A stretch of DNA of 64,000 nt, taken from assembly GCA_024803745.1 (NCBI GenBank), contig JANJXV010000013.1:30298001-30362000 (forward strand). Reading direction: 5' to 3'. Source of the stretch: Megascapheus bottae (Eukaryota; Chordata; Mammalia; Rodentia; Geomyidae). This document shows, piece after piece, positions 1 to 12,659 of the stretch (positions are counted from its first letter, which is position 1; each line of letters begins with the position of its first letter). Both the position numbers and the translations under genes were made by a program. Under the pieces are notes generated by a model that worked only from the letters and a program-made list of their open reading frames with translations, was not told the origin of the DNA and searched no databases.

Positions 1-24
1 CACAAGCTTAGGATCTGAACACAA

Positions 25-315
25 TTTTTTTAATGTCGGGATAATGTATAGAAGGATTGCAATTACATTCATCAGGTAGTAGGTGCATCACTTCTCACAC
101 ATTGATACCCCTCCTCATGTTTTTGTCCCAATTTCCCTCCTCCCACCCCTCCCAATCATCTTGTTTTCCCCTTCCCTTCCTTATTTCAGAAAAAAACCAA
201 ATAAACATATATACATTATACCAGGTAACAAAGTCAAATAAAGTAACAATATGAGATTAGCCATAAATGGTAAAAAGAGAGAATAGAAATAACATAGTGC
301 ATTAAGAACAACAAC
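25..315 (-). mobile_element. L1 3' end, 5'-truncated (lineage A 3'UTR)
   Basis: Read on the minus strand this is the terminal part of an L1 3'UTR: a CTCATATTGTTAC-like stretch, a polypurine block (the C/T-rich run near 120-180 on the plus strand), then the GGGTATCAATGTGTGAG-like motif and an A-rich end at the left. The same sequence recurs near 25.3 kb and 61.8 kb. Similarity fades after about 315. No TSD was identified. Confidence 0.75.
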
Positions 316-1488
316 CAAGCCAGAAAGGAAACAATGGATATGTCCCATTTTAAATCTAAAAGGCCAAAAAAAGAATAGAACAGTGTTGTATTATATTCAG
401 ACAAAAATTCATATGCACTCACATTCAAAACATAGATGTTCATAGAAGAAGCTCAAGACTGTAATTTGGAGCAGGACTTGGGCAAGAAGTAGTTTGCAAA
501 AATCCACCATAACCCTTGACTAACCCCAGCTACAAAGGAAGCACAATGGCTGGGGACACGATAGCTTGTAGTTGTCATTCCCAGATAAATGGCAAGGATA
601 TGTAAGTGGTCAATGTCTAGGCAAGACTAGGTTAAACAGGAAACTCTCTTTGAAAGCAGCTAAACTTAAAAAGACTGAAATTGCTCTCATATAAACATTT
701 AAGTTGTATTCTTCAACTGACTAATCTCAAGGCAGAAAGTATATCCTCACTAGAACTTGACCATCTTCACATTCTGACCTCCTTTAAGAGTAAAAATTTG
801 CTTTTTATCAGTCATTCAATCTGGAATTTGAGTATGACAGTTCCTTAAAAGACTGAGATACACACATACACATATAAACACACACATACAAATGCATTCT
901 TAAACAGAAATATATACATTCACACATAAGCACACATATGGTTTTATTTTGAATCAATCTAACATAAAATCAGTTACTGATAATAATTTAAAAGTTCATG
1001 TGCACAGGAGGATGTTAAGTAAGGTACCCCTTTATAAGTAAAGAAAAATTAATACAATCAGTCAGGCAGTCCACTTAGTCCGCTAAAAAATCTATTGATC
1101 TATCTCCTCACACATAGAGTTTACCCTGAGGACTCGGACAAGGATGTGTATCCAATAAGACTTTGAATTTATTATATTTTCAGAATTCCTTGTCACTACC
1201 GATAAATGAATATATGGATCACAAAGCACAGTTTCACAACGCATGGTGGTAAAGCCTACACAGTTGTTAAAATTAATGATATGTCAACCACATAAAATTA
1301 GTGAAATTAGGAAACTGGCTTAACACAGAAGGATTCTTCCTCTAATTTTTTTTATTAATGCAAACTTAAGTGCTACTGTAAAGTAAATAAAATTTCCTAT
1401 TCACTGATGGTAAACAAATAATGATATTCTAGGAACTGTTTTTGAGTTAAATAAAACTATCATAAAGCCGAAAAAAAACTCATTTTAC
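316..1488. other. Unique AT-rich DNA
   Basis: No coding potential or recognisable repeat beyond an impure CA/TA-rich stretch at about 857-920. Confidence 0.5.
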
Positions 1489-1725
1489 AAGAAGTAGAAT
1501 GGTGGGCCAGGAGTTTGGCCTAGAGGCTAAAGTGCTTGCCTAGCATGCACAAAGACCTGGGTTTGATTCCTCGGTACCACATACATACAACAAAAAAAAA
1601 AGCCAGAAGTGGTGCTGAGGCTCAAGTGGTAGAGCTCTAGCCTTGAGAAAGTCCAAGGACAGTGCTCAGGCCCTGAGCTCAAGCCCAGGACTGGCAAAAA
1701 AAAAAAAAAAAGAAGTAGAATGGTG
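1489..1725 (+). mobile_element. IDL-Geo type dimeric SINE with 16-bp TSD
   Basis: Left half (about 1505-1590) is ID-like and tRNA-Ala-derived, with a TAGAGGCTAAAGTGCTTGCC A-box region and a GGTTTGATTCC B box. An A-rich linker follows, then a right half beginning GCCAGAAGTGGTGCTG and ending CAGGACTGGC plus an A tail. The direct repeat AAGAAGTAGAATGGTG flanks it at 1489-1504 and 1710-1725, proving a discrete L1-mediated insertion. The long pure A tail suggests it is fairly young. Confidence 0.92.
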
Positions 1726-2520
1726 TAATATATGAGGACCTTATGTAGTATTTGGTTTATTTGATGTTTCTATTTCCTCATTTTCACATGGAATATTTTT
1801 CAAAATATATTTTTGGTTAACAAGGTGAGAGAAAATTGTGTGTTAATGTGATCTATTTTGTTAAAAATCAGAAAGGTATGTGTGCATAGAAGAGAAGTGT
1901 CTATGTGAGTATATGGGCATACATGCTCTGAAAGGGTATTTGGAAAGTGGTTAGATTAGCCAGGAAGACTAAAGCATAATGACACTTTTTTAATTTGACA
2001 ATGTATAGATGCACTATTTTAATATTCTAACCTCAAACTCAATAATTTCTTCAAAATAATTTTATCTAAGAAATCTTGTCTATTTTATAATTTTGGTTTC
2101 TGAACATTAAGTACTTAAAATAATCAAATAATACTTTCTTCAAAATTAAAAATGTTTCATATGAAAATACTCAGTGCTTACTTCCTCAAGGTTAACAAAA
2201 AACAGAACCATTCTCAGAACACCATGTTTTAACTCCCATTCAATATTTCAAACTACTCCACTTTCTCTAAGAGCCCACTTTATCTACAAATTATCACTAG
2301 TAATTATTACTTCACTTATTTATTATTTGTCCATTACTATGGAAAGGAAATATCCATCAAGCCCTATCAATACAGCATATTACTTATTCCCATAATTAAA
2401 ATATAAATCATAATTGATAACTGTTTACTATGCAATTGTTGCTGGAAAAAATAATAACATAGAACAACACATTCATAGGGAGAGACAATGAAATTTGCTG
2501 AAGATGGCACTTTATGTTGG
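1726..2520. other. Unique AT-rich DNA
   Basis: No recognisable gene or repeat; short open frames here look random. Confidence 0.5.
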
Positions 2521-2529
2521 CATCAAGAT

Positions 2530-3172
2530 GTATTTAGAAATGGGACAATGCCATTCTTTCTGAGGGCAACATAGAATTTCATTGTGTATAAATACCACAT
2601 CTTCTTGATCCATTCATCTGGACATCTGGATTGGCTCCACATCATACCTATGGAAATACTTGGAAAAAATATTAAGTAAAATAAACCAGACCCAAGAAAC
2701 ATAGGTTCCATGGTTTCCCTGATTTGTAATAATTAGTAAACATCTAGGACTCTCCTAGCAGAGGATGACATTACCTTAAAATCTATGTACATATGGCCAT
2801 ATAGGATGAGGCTAAGCAAAATGAATTCCAGAATATAGAAACCAGAGGCTTATCTTTGTGATTGTTGTTCTTAATGTAATATGTGAAGTTATTTCTTTTT
2901 TCTATTTTTCTCCCCTTATGATTTATCTCATGTTGTTACTGTATCTGACTTTGGCACCTAATATATGATACATATATTTGTTTACTTGAAATAGGGAAAA
3001 GAAGGAGAAAATCAAGATGATTGGGAGGGGGTAGGAGGAGGAAAAGTTAGAGAAAAACATGGGAAGGAGCCTCAATGTTGAATGTATACTACCTGATGAA
3101 TGCAACAGTAAACCCTCTATATATGACCCCAATAATACATTAAATGATGAATTTAAATTTAACCTCATCTCA
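2530..3172 (+). mobile_element. L1 3' end with inverted 5' segment (twin priming)
   Basis: From about 2530 to 2657 the minus strand encodes the ORF2 C-terminal stretch PDEWIKKMWYLYT followed by degraded sequence. From about 2660 to 3172 the plus strand carries the adjacent downstream L1 sequence (the CCAGACCCAAGAAACATAGG region) and then the 3'UTR with its polypurine block at about 2995-3040. The two blocks are neighbours in L1 coordinates but opposite in orientation, the signature of twin priming. The tail is poor in A and no clear TSD was found, so the copy is old. Confidence 0.8.
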
Positions 3173-3175
3173 CAA

Positions 3176-4760
3176 ATTGTATTCAGTTCCTTTGTACTTA
3201 CTGAAGAACTTTGAAGATTTCAGATTCTCCTCTGATAACACTCTGTCCACATGCCTTTGAACAAGAACAGTGTTTCAAATTCCCCATTCCTTGATAATTC
3301 TGACCTCTTTCGCAGATATCTGTAACATTTCAACAAGCATCTATGCATATACATCTGGAAAAATATAGGTCCCTTTTCATGTTGTTACGCACTTACAACC
3401 TGTTTTCTTAATTGTTAGAATATTCATGTAATATTTATGTACCTTAGTAGGATATTTGCTCAAATATGAGTGGGTCATCTATTTATTTACATTGTACAGT
3501 TTCTACCACGAAGGAAGCTTTTAGGTTTCTTCAAATGATTGACATTTGATGAGTAACTACATGATTACCACTGTTCTAAGTTCTGTGAGGTAGTTTACCT
3601 CACAGCAAATGTATATTACCCAGCATAGAGATGTTTGTCCTTCAAATCACAGGAGACACAACTCTACAGTAGCTAAGTTAAAATAATTTTTCATCAATAA
3701 TTGTTGTGGTTACAATAAGAGATAATATTTACTCAAAAGAAGGCTTTATAATATATCTTTATTTCTAGACACTGGTGCTCCCAGTTATTAAGGGTTTCTA
3801 AACTTGAAAAATGAATTGTCTGTCAAAGAACTTTCTCCCCAGGTTAAAATTGCTCCCAAATCCATCTGGTAAATGCATCAGAGCTTCAGACCTCTGCAGT
3901 GACCTAACACAGTTAGAAATGATCAATTTTTGTAACTTTCAAAGTAAATTCCAGATGCCGAGGTGTACATGTGAGAGAGCTACTGGAGCCTTAGATCAGC
4001 AGTAAATTTACAGATGGCCTTCTTTCTGGAATATGATATTGTTAAACACTAGCCAAATACAGTGATTTACTCTCCTTTATTAGAGACTGTAATGAACACA
4101 TTTGTGATTAAATTCATCATTTAATTTCACACTAAGTATATACTCCTAACTGTGATTTATTTTCAATAACCAACCTAAAGCTTAAGAAAGTGTCATAAAG
4201 TGTGTACTTTTGTTCTTAAGCACAGTGGTTTCTTATTTATATATGGAATGAGTGACCCAGGCAATTTATTTCTGCAAACTTCACAAATAATTCAGAAGTC
4301 AATTAACCATTTTTCATAAAAAAGTTTGATAACTCATAAAAGAATGAATTTGCATGGAAACCAGAGAACAAAATTGTTCTTTTAAAAAGAATCTTTCAGT
4401 AGTTATTCAAAAGGAGTTCCCATTTAACTACACAGTTTATAAATACAGTGCATCTTGATCATTGTCACCTCTCATCATTCTCCCCCACAAAACTGTTCTT
4501 TTTATAAATAACAAAGTAATTGTTTCTAAATGCACTTTATTGGTATAATTAAGAAATAGCAAACTTAAAGTGTAAATAAGTTTCAATGCACTATTATTTG
4601 AATAATCTTTATTAATTTTAAGAGTGCTTATGTATATATTTGATTTATTTTATATTTGTAGACATAATTCCAATTGATTTCAATTCAGAAATCAACTAGA
4701 AAATTATCTAGAAAATCTCTGAATTGATATCTCTAAAAGAAAGGACATGGATGAATAACC
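3176..4760. other. Mostly unique AT-rich DNA
   Basis: No convincing gene. A 64-codon open frame near 3811-4005 matches no family I know and is probably random. About 4430-4510 weakly resembles an ancient L1 3'UTR (compare 10.6 kb). Confidence 0.45.
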
Positions 4761-4764
4761 ATCT

Positions 4765-4807
<43 letters not shown>

Positions 4808-4890
4808 GTCTCTCTTTCTTTCTCAGATATACATACATATATCTATCTATATCTATCTATTTTTATAGATATAGATAAATATATCCACAC
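4765..4890. repeat. (CT)n and (TATC)n microsatellites
   Basis: A nearly pure CT run at about 4767-4825 grades into TATC/TATA units up to about 4885, just left of a minus-strand SINE. Confidence 0.9.
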
Positions 4891-4911
4891 TTTGGGGATG
4901 GAGAGCAGTAG

Positions 4912-5115
4912 GTCATAGGGCTTGAAGAGAGGGCCTGAGCAATGTCCCTGAGCTTTGCTGCTCAAGGCTAACTCAGTGTCCCTCTGAGCCACAGTTCACT
5001 TCCAATTTTCTGGCACTTAACCTGAAATAAGTGTCTTACAGACTTTGCCAGTTGCCTTTGAACCTCTGCCTCCTGAGTAGCTAGGCTTACAAGGCTAGAG
5101 CACCAGTGCCACACT
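4912..5115 (-). mobile_element. B1 plus ID-like composite SINE, diverged
   Basis: On the plus strand one sees the complement of the element: CTGAGCCACAG from the right half, then CTCCTGAGTAGCTAGGCTTACA from the B1 internal promoter, then CACCAGTGCC from the B1 start. Many substitutions mark it as old. Confidence 0.75.
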
Positions 5116-5257
5116 ACATTTTGACAGCACTTTGATTGAAAACAGATGGACATAATAGAACATTATATTTCCATTAGTGGAAAAATTTACTCTATACTGC
5201 AATTGTGCAATAGAAGTTATTAGCAATTAAGAGAGAAAGAGAGTGGGGAAAGTTTAT

Positions 5258-6912
5258 AAAAATGCTCTGGAAATAATATAAAGGGTCATATGAAACATCA
5301 AAAGACCTAGAATAGCCAAAAACAATTCTAGGCAAAAAGAGCAATGCAGGTGGTATTACAATACCAGACTTCAAACTCTACTATAGAGCCATAATAACAA
5401 AAACCCGCATGGTGTTGGCACAAAAAATAGACCAGAAGACCTACTGAACAGAAAGAAGACACAGAAATAAAACCACATACCTATATTCAACTTATATTCA
5501 AAAAAGGAGCCACAGATATACAATGGAACAAAAAGCCTATTCAATTATTCGTGCTGTTAAAACTGGGCAGCCACATGCAGAAAACTAAAAATTGATCCCA
5601 GGCTATCGCCATGCACAAGTACTAACTCAAAGTCGATCAAAGACCTCAATGTCAGATATGAAACCTTGAAAATGTTACATCACAGAGTAGGAGAGATACT
5701 GGAACTCATAGGCACAGGCAAAAACTTCCTGAACAAAGTCCCAGGGTCACAACAAATGGGAAAGAGACTTAACAAATGGGACTACCTAAAATTAAAAAGT
5801 TTCTGCACAGATAAAAAACATAGCTACCAAAGTAGAAAGACAGTAAACCAACTGGGAAAATATATTTACCAATAATGCGTCAGACAAATGCTTAATATCC
5901 AGTATCTCAGGGAACTCAAGAAATTAATCCCTGCCTCAAACCCAACAAACCATTCACTAAATGGGCAAGGGAACTGAAGGGTTAAAATGGCAGAAAAGCA
6001 TATGAGAAAATGCTCATCATCCATGGTCATAAAGGAAATGCAAATAAAAACAACCCTAAGACACTACCTTACCCCAATTAGATTGGCCAACATTCTGAAC
6101 TCAGACAATGACAAATGCTGGTGGGGTTGTGGAGATAAAGGAACCCTACTTCCCTGCTGGTGGGAATGTAAACTAGTTCAGCCACTCTAGGAAGCAGTTT
6201 GGAGATTTCTTTAAAAACTGTAAATAGATCTTCTCTATGATCCGGCCGTATCACTCCTGGACATCTACCCTGAGCATTATACCCCAGGACATGATAAGGA
6301 TGTCCGCTCAGCCATGTTCATCTCTGCACTATTTACAATAATGGAGCTAGTGAAACATTCCAGATGCAGATGAATGGACACAAAAAATGTGGTGTATATA
6401 TATATATATATACATACATACATACATACATACATACATACATACATACACAAAGGAATTCTACATTGCCAACAGAAAAGATAAAATAATGGCATACCCT
6501 GGAAGTGAATGAATGAAGCTAGAGCAAATTGTGTTGAGTGAGACAAGTCAAGACCAAAGGAATAAAAGGTGCATGATATCCTTAATATGTGGCTATTAGA
6601 TCCAAACAGTATAAGAGTGAGGACTCAATATTTGGGTATGCTAGATTATAAACATGGTCTTGGATATATAAACATAACTTTATAGACATAAAATCTATTA
6701 TGGGCTATATACTCTACAGACATAATGTTGTATTACATAGATGGAAATGTACCTATGACATACAAACCCTCAGTTTACTTTTAATTATGTCCTAAAATCT
6801 ATGTGCCAGTGATTGTATATAGAGATTCCCTTCTTGAATACTTGTTTATTAAACACTACATTTAAAATATGTAAAAATCAATATTAATAAAATCTTAAAA
6901 ATACTCTGGAAA
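5258..6912 (+). mobile_element. L1 (lineage B), 5'-truncated, ORF2 C-terminus plus 3'UTR, with TSD
   Basis: The insert spans 5274-6896 and encodes the end of ORF2, broken by stops and frameshifts: the RPRIAK/NNSRQKEQC-type region at about 5305, KNFLNKVPGSQQ near 5715, [19 protein letters not shown] near 6006, and a C-terminal part near 6480-6600 ending in the CGY motif. The 3'UTR follows to 6896. The direct repeat AAAAATRCTCTGGAAA flanks it at 5258-5273 and 6897-6912 with one mismatch. The ORF2 tail contains an expanded TA/CATA microsatellite. Confidence 0.9.
6391..6450. repeat. (TA)n(CATA)n microsatellite inside L1 ORF2
   Basis: It sits exactly where the undisturbed copy at 17,943 has only GGTATATATATACAATGG, so the tract grew from ORF2 codons. 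Confidence 0.9.
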
Positions 6913-8674
6913 CAAAAATATTTGATTTTTAAATTTAAGAACGTTCTGCGGTTATACACACATGTCAAAAAATAATGACCTTATATATAGAGATTCATTT
7001 GTTGTATTGATTTCATTTTGATGCAGCATTTTTAAAAATCCATTGTTAAAAACTTTCTAGAGGGCAGAAATATGATTTCTCTCCTGTGCCATTACATGTC
7101 TGGTAGTATCTTCACACACCTTCCATCTCATCCCCCTGGCTATCCATAGATGTCCTCCTCAATTGCTCCTTTTGCCATAGTCCCTAAATCTAATTTCTTG
7201 TGCTATGTCAGCTTTTCCTCTGACTAGTCATTTTACCAATCTTTGAACTCTGCCTTAGTCTAAAATATAATCTAACTTTCTGTCTCTGATCTGCAGTAAT
7301 CTGCCAGTTTGAAGCTATTCTCTCCCAAGTGTAATCATTCCTTTACTGTCAATTTTTTTTATTAGTTTCAGGCTATCCAAACTTAGTTCTCTAGGCAAAA
7401 GTTATATTAAACCTACTTTAATTGCTCATTCAACCACAGTTTTCTTCCACCATATAAGTTCCAAATAGCAGCTGCAATGTGTAAATTATCTCATCTGCTT
7501 TGCAAGGGCAAATGTTGCCTTTTTTCTGATCATGGTGAAGTACAATGTTAATGAGGCAATGAGAAGGAGATCCTTTCCTTGTGACATGTATTTTCTCACA
7601 TTGCCTTCAAATTTGGGGCATTCTTTTCACAAGCTTGGGATAAGGTGATGACATTGCGACAGAAACTTTAACAAAGGAAATTAATTAGTATGCTTGGCAG
7701 GAAAAAGAACTGGAAAAAAATCAAAGAATTATTGCTTAGGTCATTAGTTTCTTTGCAGTGAAATACATCTAAGTCACATAAAGTAAATTAAACAATACCT
7801 TCTCTGTGTTGTACACAAACATTAGGATTTCTTATCTTCTACTTTATGTCGAATTAAGTGATTTAGACAAGTGTCAATCACTCCTGTTTTTCTTTTATCT
7901 CAGTCATTTTCAAATTTCTTTTTCTTTCATTTTTAAATTTCTTATGGACCAAATACAGAGAATGGATTAATTTGCTGGAAAAATTCTTACAAAAATAATT
8001 CAGGGTAGTTGACAAATTCTATTACAAATCAGCAGACATTGTAACCTTAAAGTTGTACAGAGGACTTTATATTCAAGAATTAGGAGATAAATACCATCCA
8101 CCAATTATTTTCCTCTTAACTGCCTTGTGTGACAGAGATGACATGTGGTGACTGATAGCTTCCTTTCACTATAATATAGCCCTCTCTTTCTCAGTCTTGC
8201 AAATATAAGTAAGATCCTCTATGTGCAGTTCAACTCAAGGGAATAATTACACTCCTTGATGAATGATTAGAAAAATACAGGAGACAAAACCGATGGTGAC
8301 TTTTAGGACGTCACATATCATACACATAATCAAACATTCCCTTCTGATGTCTGAGATATAGCATGAGATAGAGGGGGAAAAAGTATTGATATGTGAAAGA
8401 AAATACCAAAAGAACCAATATTTATAAACCACTATTTAACAATGGTTAGGAGCCCCATGATATACAACATGTCAAATCACTGTCATAATTGTTTTGAAAA
8501 GATTTTGTCTCTGCTAGAGAATTTATGAAAGCAGCTTCAGTCTATACTCATAGCCACTATTTATCTTTCCTCCCAGAAATTTTCAAAAGGCTAAACAAAA
8601 CAAAGCACTTGTGATCTTGCCCAACTCATCAATGACTCATGTTTAATTTCTTCAAATCACCTAAACTTGAAAAA
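6913..8674. other. Unique AT-rich DNA
   Basis: No recognisable gene or repeat on either strand. Confidence 0.5.
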
Positions 8675-8890
8675 ATTAAGCTGGTGGGCCTGGAGTTGGA
8701 CTAGTGGAAGAGTGCTTGCCTAGTATGCACCACAACCAAGGTTCGATTCCTTGGTAACACATACATAGAAAAAAAGCTGGAAGTAGTGCTGTGGCTCAAG
8801 TGGTAGAGCTCCAGCCTTGAGAAAAAGTCCAAGGATAGTGCTCAGGCCCTGAATTCACGCCTCATGACTGGCAAAAAATATTAAGCTGAT
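8675..8890 (+). mobile_element. IDL-Geo SINE with TSD
   Basis: Dimeric SINE at 8686-8879: ID-like left half with GAGTGCTTGCC and GGTTCGATTCC, right half CTGGAAGTAGTGCTGTGGCTC to CATGACTGGC plus A tail. The direct repeat ATTAAGCTGRT lies at 8675-8685 and 8880-8890. Confidence 0.9.
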
Positions 8891-10150
8891 AACATGTGAC
8901 AGAAAAGTACTCTTCTGAAAAATTGAAAGTAGTAACACATAAAGCAATACAGTTTCATTGGAGTGATCCAATTTAGAATTAAAGTTCATAAAGGGTAACT
9001 GGTTAGTTCTCATTTAGTGTACACTTTCAAGAGGATGGATAAAAACACCTTTGAAGTGAAAGTTGGCTCAAATTTCACATTCTTTCTGAACTGCATTTAA
9101 CTGAGAAAATAGCAGCTTTTTTGGTGACAGTTCCCTGATCCCGTTATCCAAAGTATTAGGGTTATTTTTAAAATTTTTCTTGGACATATCACTTCAGAAC
9201 ATAGTCAATGACGTGTACCTATAGTAAAACCATGATGGTTTTAATATTTACTCTTTGACTTTGCAAATTCATCAAACTGATTTATTTTGGAAAAGAAGAA
9301 AAATTTAAATGCATTAAAGTTTTTTTTAAAGAAATCCTGAAGAATATTAAGTAGATCTTAAGTGATATGAACTGTTATGATCCAAGAAGCTCATTTTTCA
9401 ACTCACCTTCTACATTGGAACCTCATCCACTCATTGGACAGAGCCAAAGAATCACTAGGCCATGACTCTAACTCATACAAATTAAATTTCACTGACAGAG
9501 AGGGCAGGAAATAAAATCCTTCAGGAGATCCAGCCAAATGAGGGAAAATGCTACAGCCACTTGGGAAAATTCAACCGCCCAAATGAACTCAATCCTGGAA
9601 AAACTGTGTGTGTTTATCTGTATGTGTATCTGTGTGTATGCATATCTGCTAATTTCTGTATGTATGTGTGGTATTTACATAGTTCTAGGACAAATAGCAT
9701 GTTTACTATTTAAAGACTATTAGAACATTCTAGGAAAGGTAAAATTATTCTTTGTACTACATAGCACTAACAGCATGTTTCTTCAAGAGTGAAAAATAAC
9801 ATGTGCTTGTGTGGAAGAGTATATTTTCTAAAAATTTGTTTATCATAGAATTAAGGTTATAGATCAATGGTAGAGTGCTTGTCAGGTAAATACCTTAATT
9901 TTATTAAGCAAAGTATATGAATAGCAATATCAATGTATAAAAAAGGCAAAATAATAAATTTCACACATCTATTATAAAAAGGAATGAGTTTGTTAATGTG
10001 ATGCTGAGGCTGTAAGATAATTTTTCAATGTTTCTGTAAAATTATTATTAACATATCTAATTTATTTTAAATTATTTAATTAGAAAGTAGTATCAGTTGA
10101 TCTTGGTAAATGAAAGGCCAGGAATAATAAACTCATAAACATATAAAGAT
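8891..10150. other. Unique AT-rich DNA with a possible ID scrap
   Basis: At about 9853-9897 the string ATGGTAGAGTGCTTGTC matches the ID A-box region and may be an old ID fragment. A CTGTATGTGTATCTG-type TG-rich stretch lies at about 9603-9670. Nothing else was recognised. Confidence 0.4.
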
Positions 10151-10403
10151 TAGTTTATCTTTGTATACAAGGTGTTTTCATTCTGACATGTCCATATATG
10201 AATATAGCATACCCTGATCAAACTCCCTCTCAATCACTTTCCCTTGTCCTTTCTTTCCATTTTTTAAACATTTCAATATTATCCTATTTATTTTATTTAC
10301 TACTTGTGAAGTCCTGTTACTTCTTCAGTGACTGTATACCTTTAATTTCTATTATTTTTAAGTAGATATAAAAATAATTTACATTTTACCGAACAGTTTT
10401 TGA

Positions 10404-10619
10404 AGGCAGCACGTATTTTTTTTTTGCCAATCCTGGGCTTGGGTTTAGGACTTGAGCACTGTCCTTGGACTTTCTTAAGGCTATAGATCTACCACTTAAG
10501 CCTCAGCACCACTTCTGGCTTTTTGCTATGTATGTGGTACCAAAGAATTGATCCAGGGTCTTCGTGCATGCTAGGCAAACACTCTTCCACTAGGCCAAAC
10601 TCCCGGCCTCAGGCAGCAC
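10404..10619 (-). mobile_element. IDL-Geo SINE with 9-bp TSD
   Basis: Minus-strand dimer at 10,414-10,610. The A-tail complement (T run) is at the left; the left monomer ends at CCCGGCC on the right. The direct repeat AGGCAGCAC lies at 10,404-10,412 and 10,611-10,619. Confidence 0.9.
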
Positions 10620-10795
10620 ATCTTGATCAGTGTCATCCCTTTCAATATTCTCACCCATCTCTCTCCTACCTACCAATTCCCTCATTCTTCTTAATTTTGT
10701 AGAATATATACATTGGATTTTTATATGTATTTCACAAACCCCCAATTTTTCTCCTCATTTGTCTACCTCTTTCCCTCATTACTCCATATAACTTT

Positions 10796-10989
10796 TTGTG
10801 TGGGGGGGACAGTCTTGGGGCTTGAACTCAGGTCTTGGGCTCTGTCATTGGGCTTTCTCAAAACCAGTGTTCTACAACTGGATCCACAGCACCACTTCTG
10901 GCCTTTTCTAAGTATGTTGTACCAAGGAATCAAACCCAGGGCTGTGTGCATGCTAGGCAAACATTACCACTAGGCCACACTCCTGGCCC
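10796..10989 (-). mobile_element. IDL-Geo SINE, diverged
   Basis: Complement of the dimer: CAGCACCACTTCTGG marks the right-half start and CATGCTAGGCAAAC plus CCTGGCCC the ID-like left half. The A tail has decayed and no TSD is visible, so it appears older than its neighbour at 10.4 kb. Confidence 0.85.
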
Positions 10990-11639
10990 ATCAGTCATTT
11001 TCCTATACACTTTCTGGTGCTACATTTTGCTGAATTTTGTTTTTGCCTTTCTAAGAAAATATACTACTGGAGATCTCTCCAGAATGAACCCTAATTCATT
11101 TAATACATTTGCATGCACTTGCATTATGCACAACATATTTACTTATGATTTTGTACCCTAAATCCACATATAAGAATAAACATGGATCCTGTGTCTCTCT
11201 AGGCATGACTTACTTCACTGAACCTAATTGTTCCATGACGTTCATTTCCTTTCAAATGATACATTTTTTTCTTATAATTGAGTAAAACTCCAGTGTGCAT
11301 ATACATCACATTTTCTTCATTCTTTCTTTTTTTGAGGGGCCGCTGGGCTGGTTCCTTGCCTCACTATTCACCATAACCAAAGTATGGAATCAGTTATTTT
11401 AAGGAGCCTCCACACGTCTTTCCAGAATGACTGAACAATGTAATAATTAACAATGTAGTGATTGTCCTATTCCATGTATGTTTAAAAGTACTTCAACAAG
11501 ATTCAGCATCCTTCTCTCTCTCAATTGTTCCTCCTATACCACTGGTTCCCAACCCTGAAGAGATGCTGCTTTACATTGTTGCCATGTATTTTCATAGAAT
11601 ATATTAATTATACAATGGGCTGTTACTATAGAATTTTTC

Positions 11640-12600
11640 ATTAATATCTTCTATTGTTCTCTTTTATTCATTCCCCTATTTACCCTATGGCATCAGTTTT
11701 CAGTGTGTTCTCTTTTGTCATCTTCATACATAGACACAATGAACTTCAGTTTTATTCATTCCTTCATCATTTTTCCCTCTTCCTCTTCCCCATCAGTTAC
11801 ATCATGTGGTGTGTGATATGTATTTTTTCTTTTTTTCATATATTTTTTGTTGTAATTAATAGAAAGTTTATATTGTATTTGCTAGATAGGAGGTGCATTA
11901 ATTCACATACATTGGTACACTTTCTCATGTCTTGGTCCCCATTTCCCTCCCCCCCACCCCTCATCTTGTTTTCCCCCCTTCCCTATCCAATTTCAAATAA
12001 CCAAATACAAATATATCCGATATATCAGATAACAAAGTGAGATACTGTAACAATATGAGATTACCAAGGGACCGAAAAAGAGATGAGAGATAACATAGTA
12101 CATTAAGGACAACAGTCACTCATTATATGGCTTTTGTTTCTATATCCTAGAGGTCCTTTCATTTAGTGTCATACTTAGTTCTATACCTTGATTCCTCCAA
12201 ATGAGTTTGAATTTGGTATTTGGGTTTTTGAACAATGTACTTCACATAACATGAACATTTTCAGTCCTCCTATAGTTCAATTCATTTTTTATTAAAAATT
12301 TTGCTCATCCCACAATTTGGCTATTGTGAAAAAGACTGTAATAAGTGTGCATGCAGGTAGCTGTTTTGCATATTGTGATACTCATTTTCATAAGAATGAA
12401 TGAGTGGTGGAGTCATAGACAAGTGTATTTTTGTCACTGGGAATCTTGTTATAGATTTATGTAGTGGTTTTTCTAGTTTATGTTCCTATCGAAGTGCAAG
12501 GCAGTTTCCTTTTCTCTGTATCCTTACCACCAATGTTTGTTTCCTTAATTATTTCTTATATGCCTAGGTGAATTATATCCTTGTCTAATTGTCCCACTAG
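11640..12600 (-). mobile_element. Second old L1 fragment, interrupted by a younger L1
   Basis: From about 12,185 to 12,600 the plus strand is the complement of ancient L1 ORF2: TTTGGCTATTGTGAAAAAGA, then GGTGGAGTCATAGACA, then GTGGTTTTTCTAGTTTATG and TCCTTACCACCAATG. The left part (11,640-11,815) is T-rich and may be its 3'UTR. The L1 at 11,818-12,176 lies between them. Confidence 0.6.
11818..12176 (-). mobile_element. L1 3' end, 5'-truncated (lineage A)
   Basis: Begins with a T-rich run and TTGTAATTAATAGAAAG (complement of the L1 3' terminus), then the C-rich complement of the polypurine block at 11,936-11,985. Ends at GTCCTTTCATTTAGTGTCAT. Only 3'UTR sequence remains. Confidence 0.85.
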
Positions 12601-12659
12601 TATAATTTACTTTACTTGCCTTTGATGCCCATTCTGAAGACTCAAGTATGTGTGCTCAT

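Larger units (their letters stand above)
10150..11575 (-). mobile_element. Old L1 3' end (3'UTR and ORF2 C-terminus), split by two SINEs
   Basis: Plus-strand reading gives the complement of an ancient L1 3'UTR (ACAAGGTGTTTTCATTCTGACATGTCC near 10,170; CATCTTGATCAGTGTCATCCC near 10,620) followed by the ORF2 end (CACATATAAGAATAAACATGG near 11,167; GGCTGGTTCC near 11,347; ATTCACCATAA near 11,366). It is highly diverged and interrupted by IDL-Geo copies at 10,414 and 10,796. Confidence 0.65.

Noticed and set aside
1505..1590. ID-like left half considered as a tRNA gene
   Set aside because: A and B boxes are present, but it lacks a foldable acceptor stem and is joined to the SINE right half with an A tail and TSD.
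10713..11161. Overlapping open frames of 86 and 108 codons
   Set aside because: They are antisense translations of an IDL-Geo SINE within old L1 sequence.
11654..12040. A 128-codon plus-strand open frame rich in F, S and P
   Set aside because: It spans the complement of an L1 3'UTR and its A-rich tail; the residue mix is a translation of pyrimidine-rich DNA.
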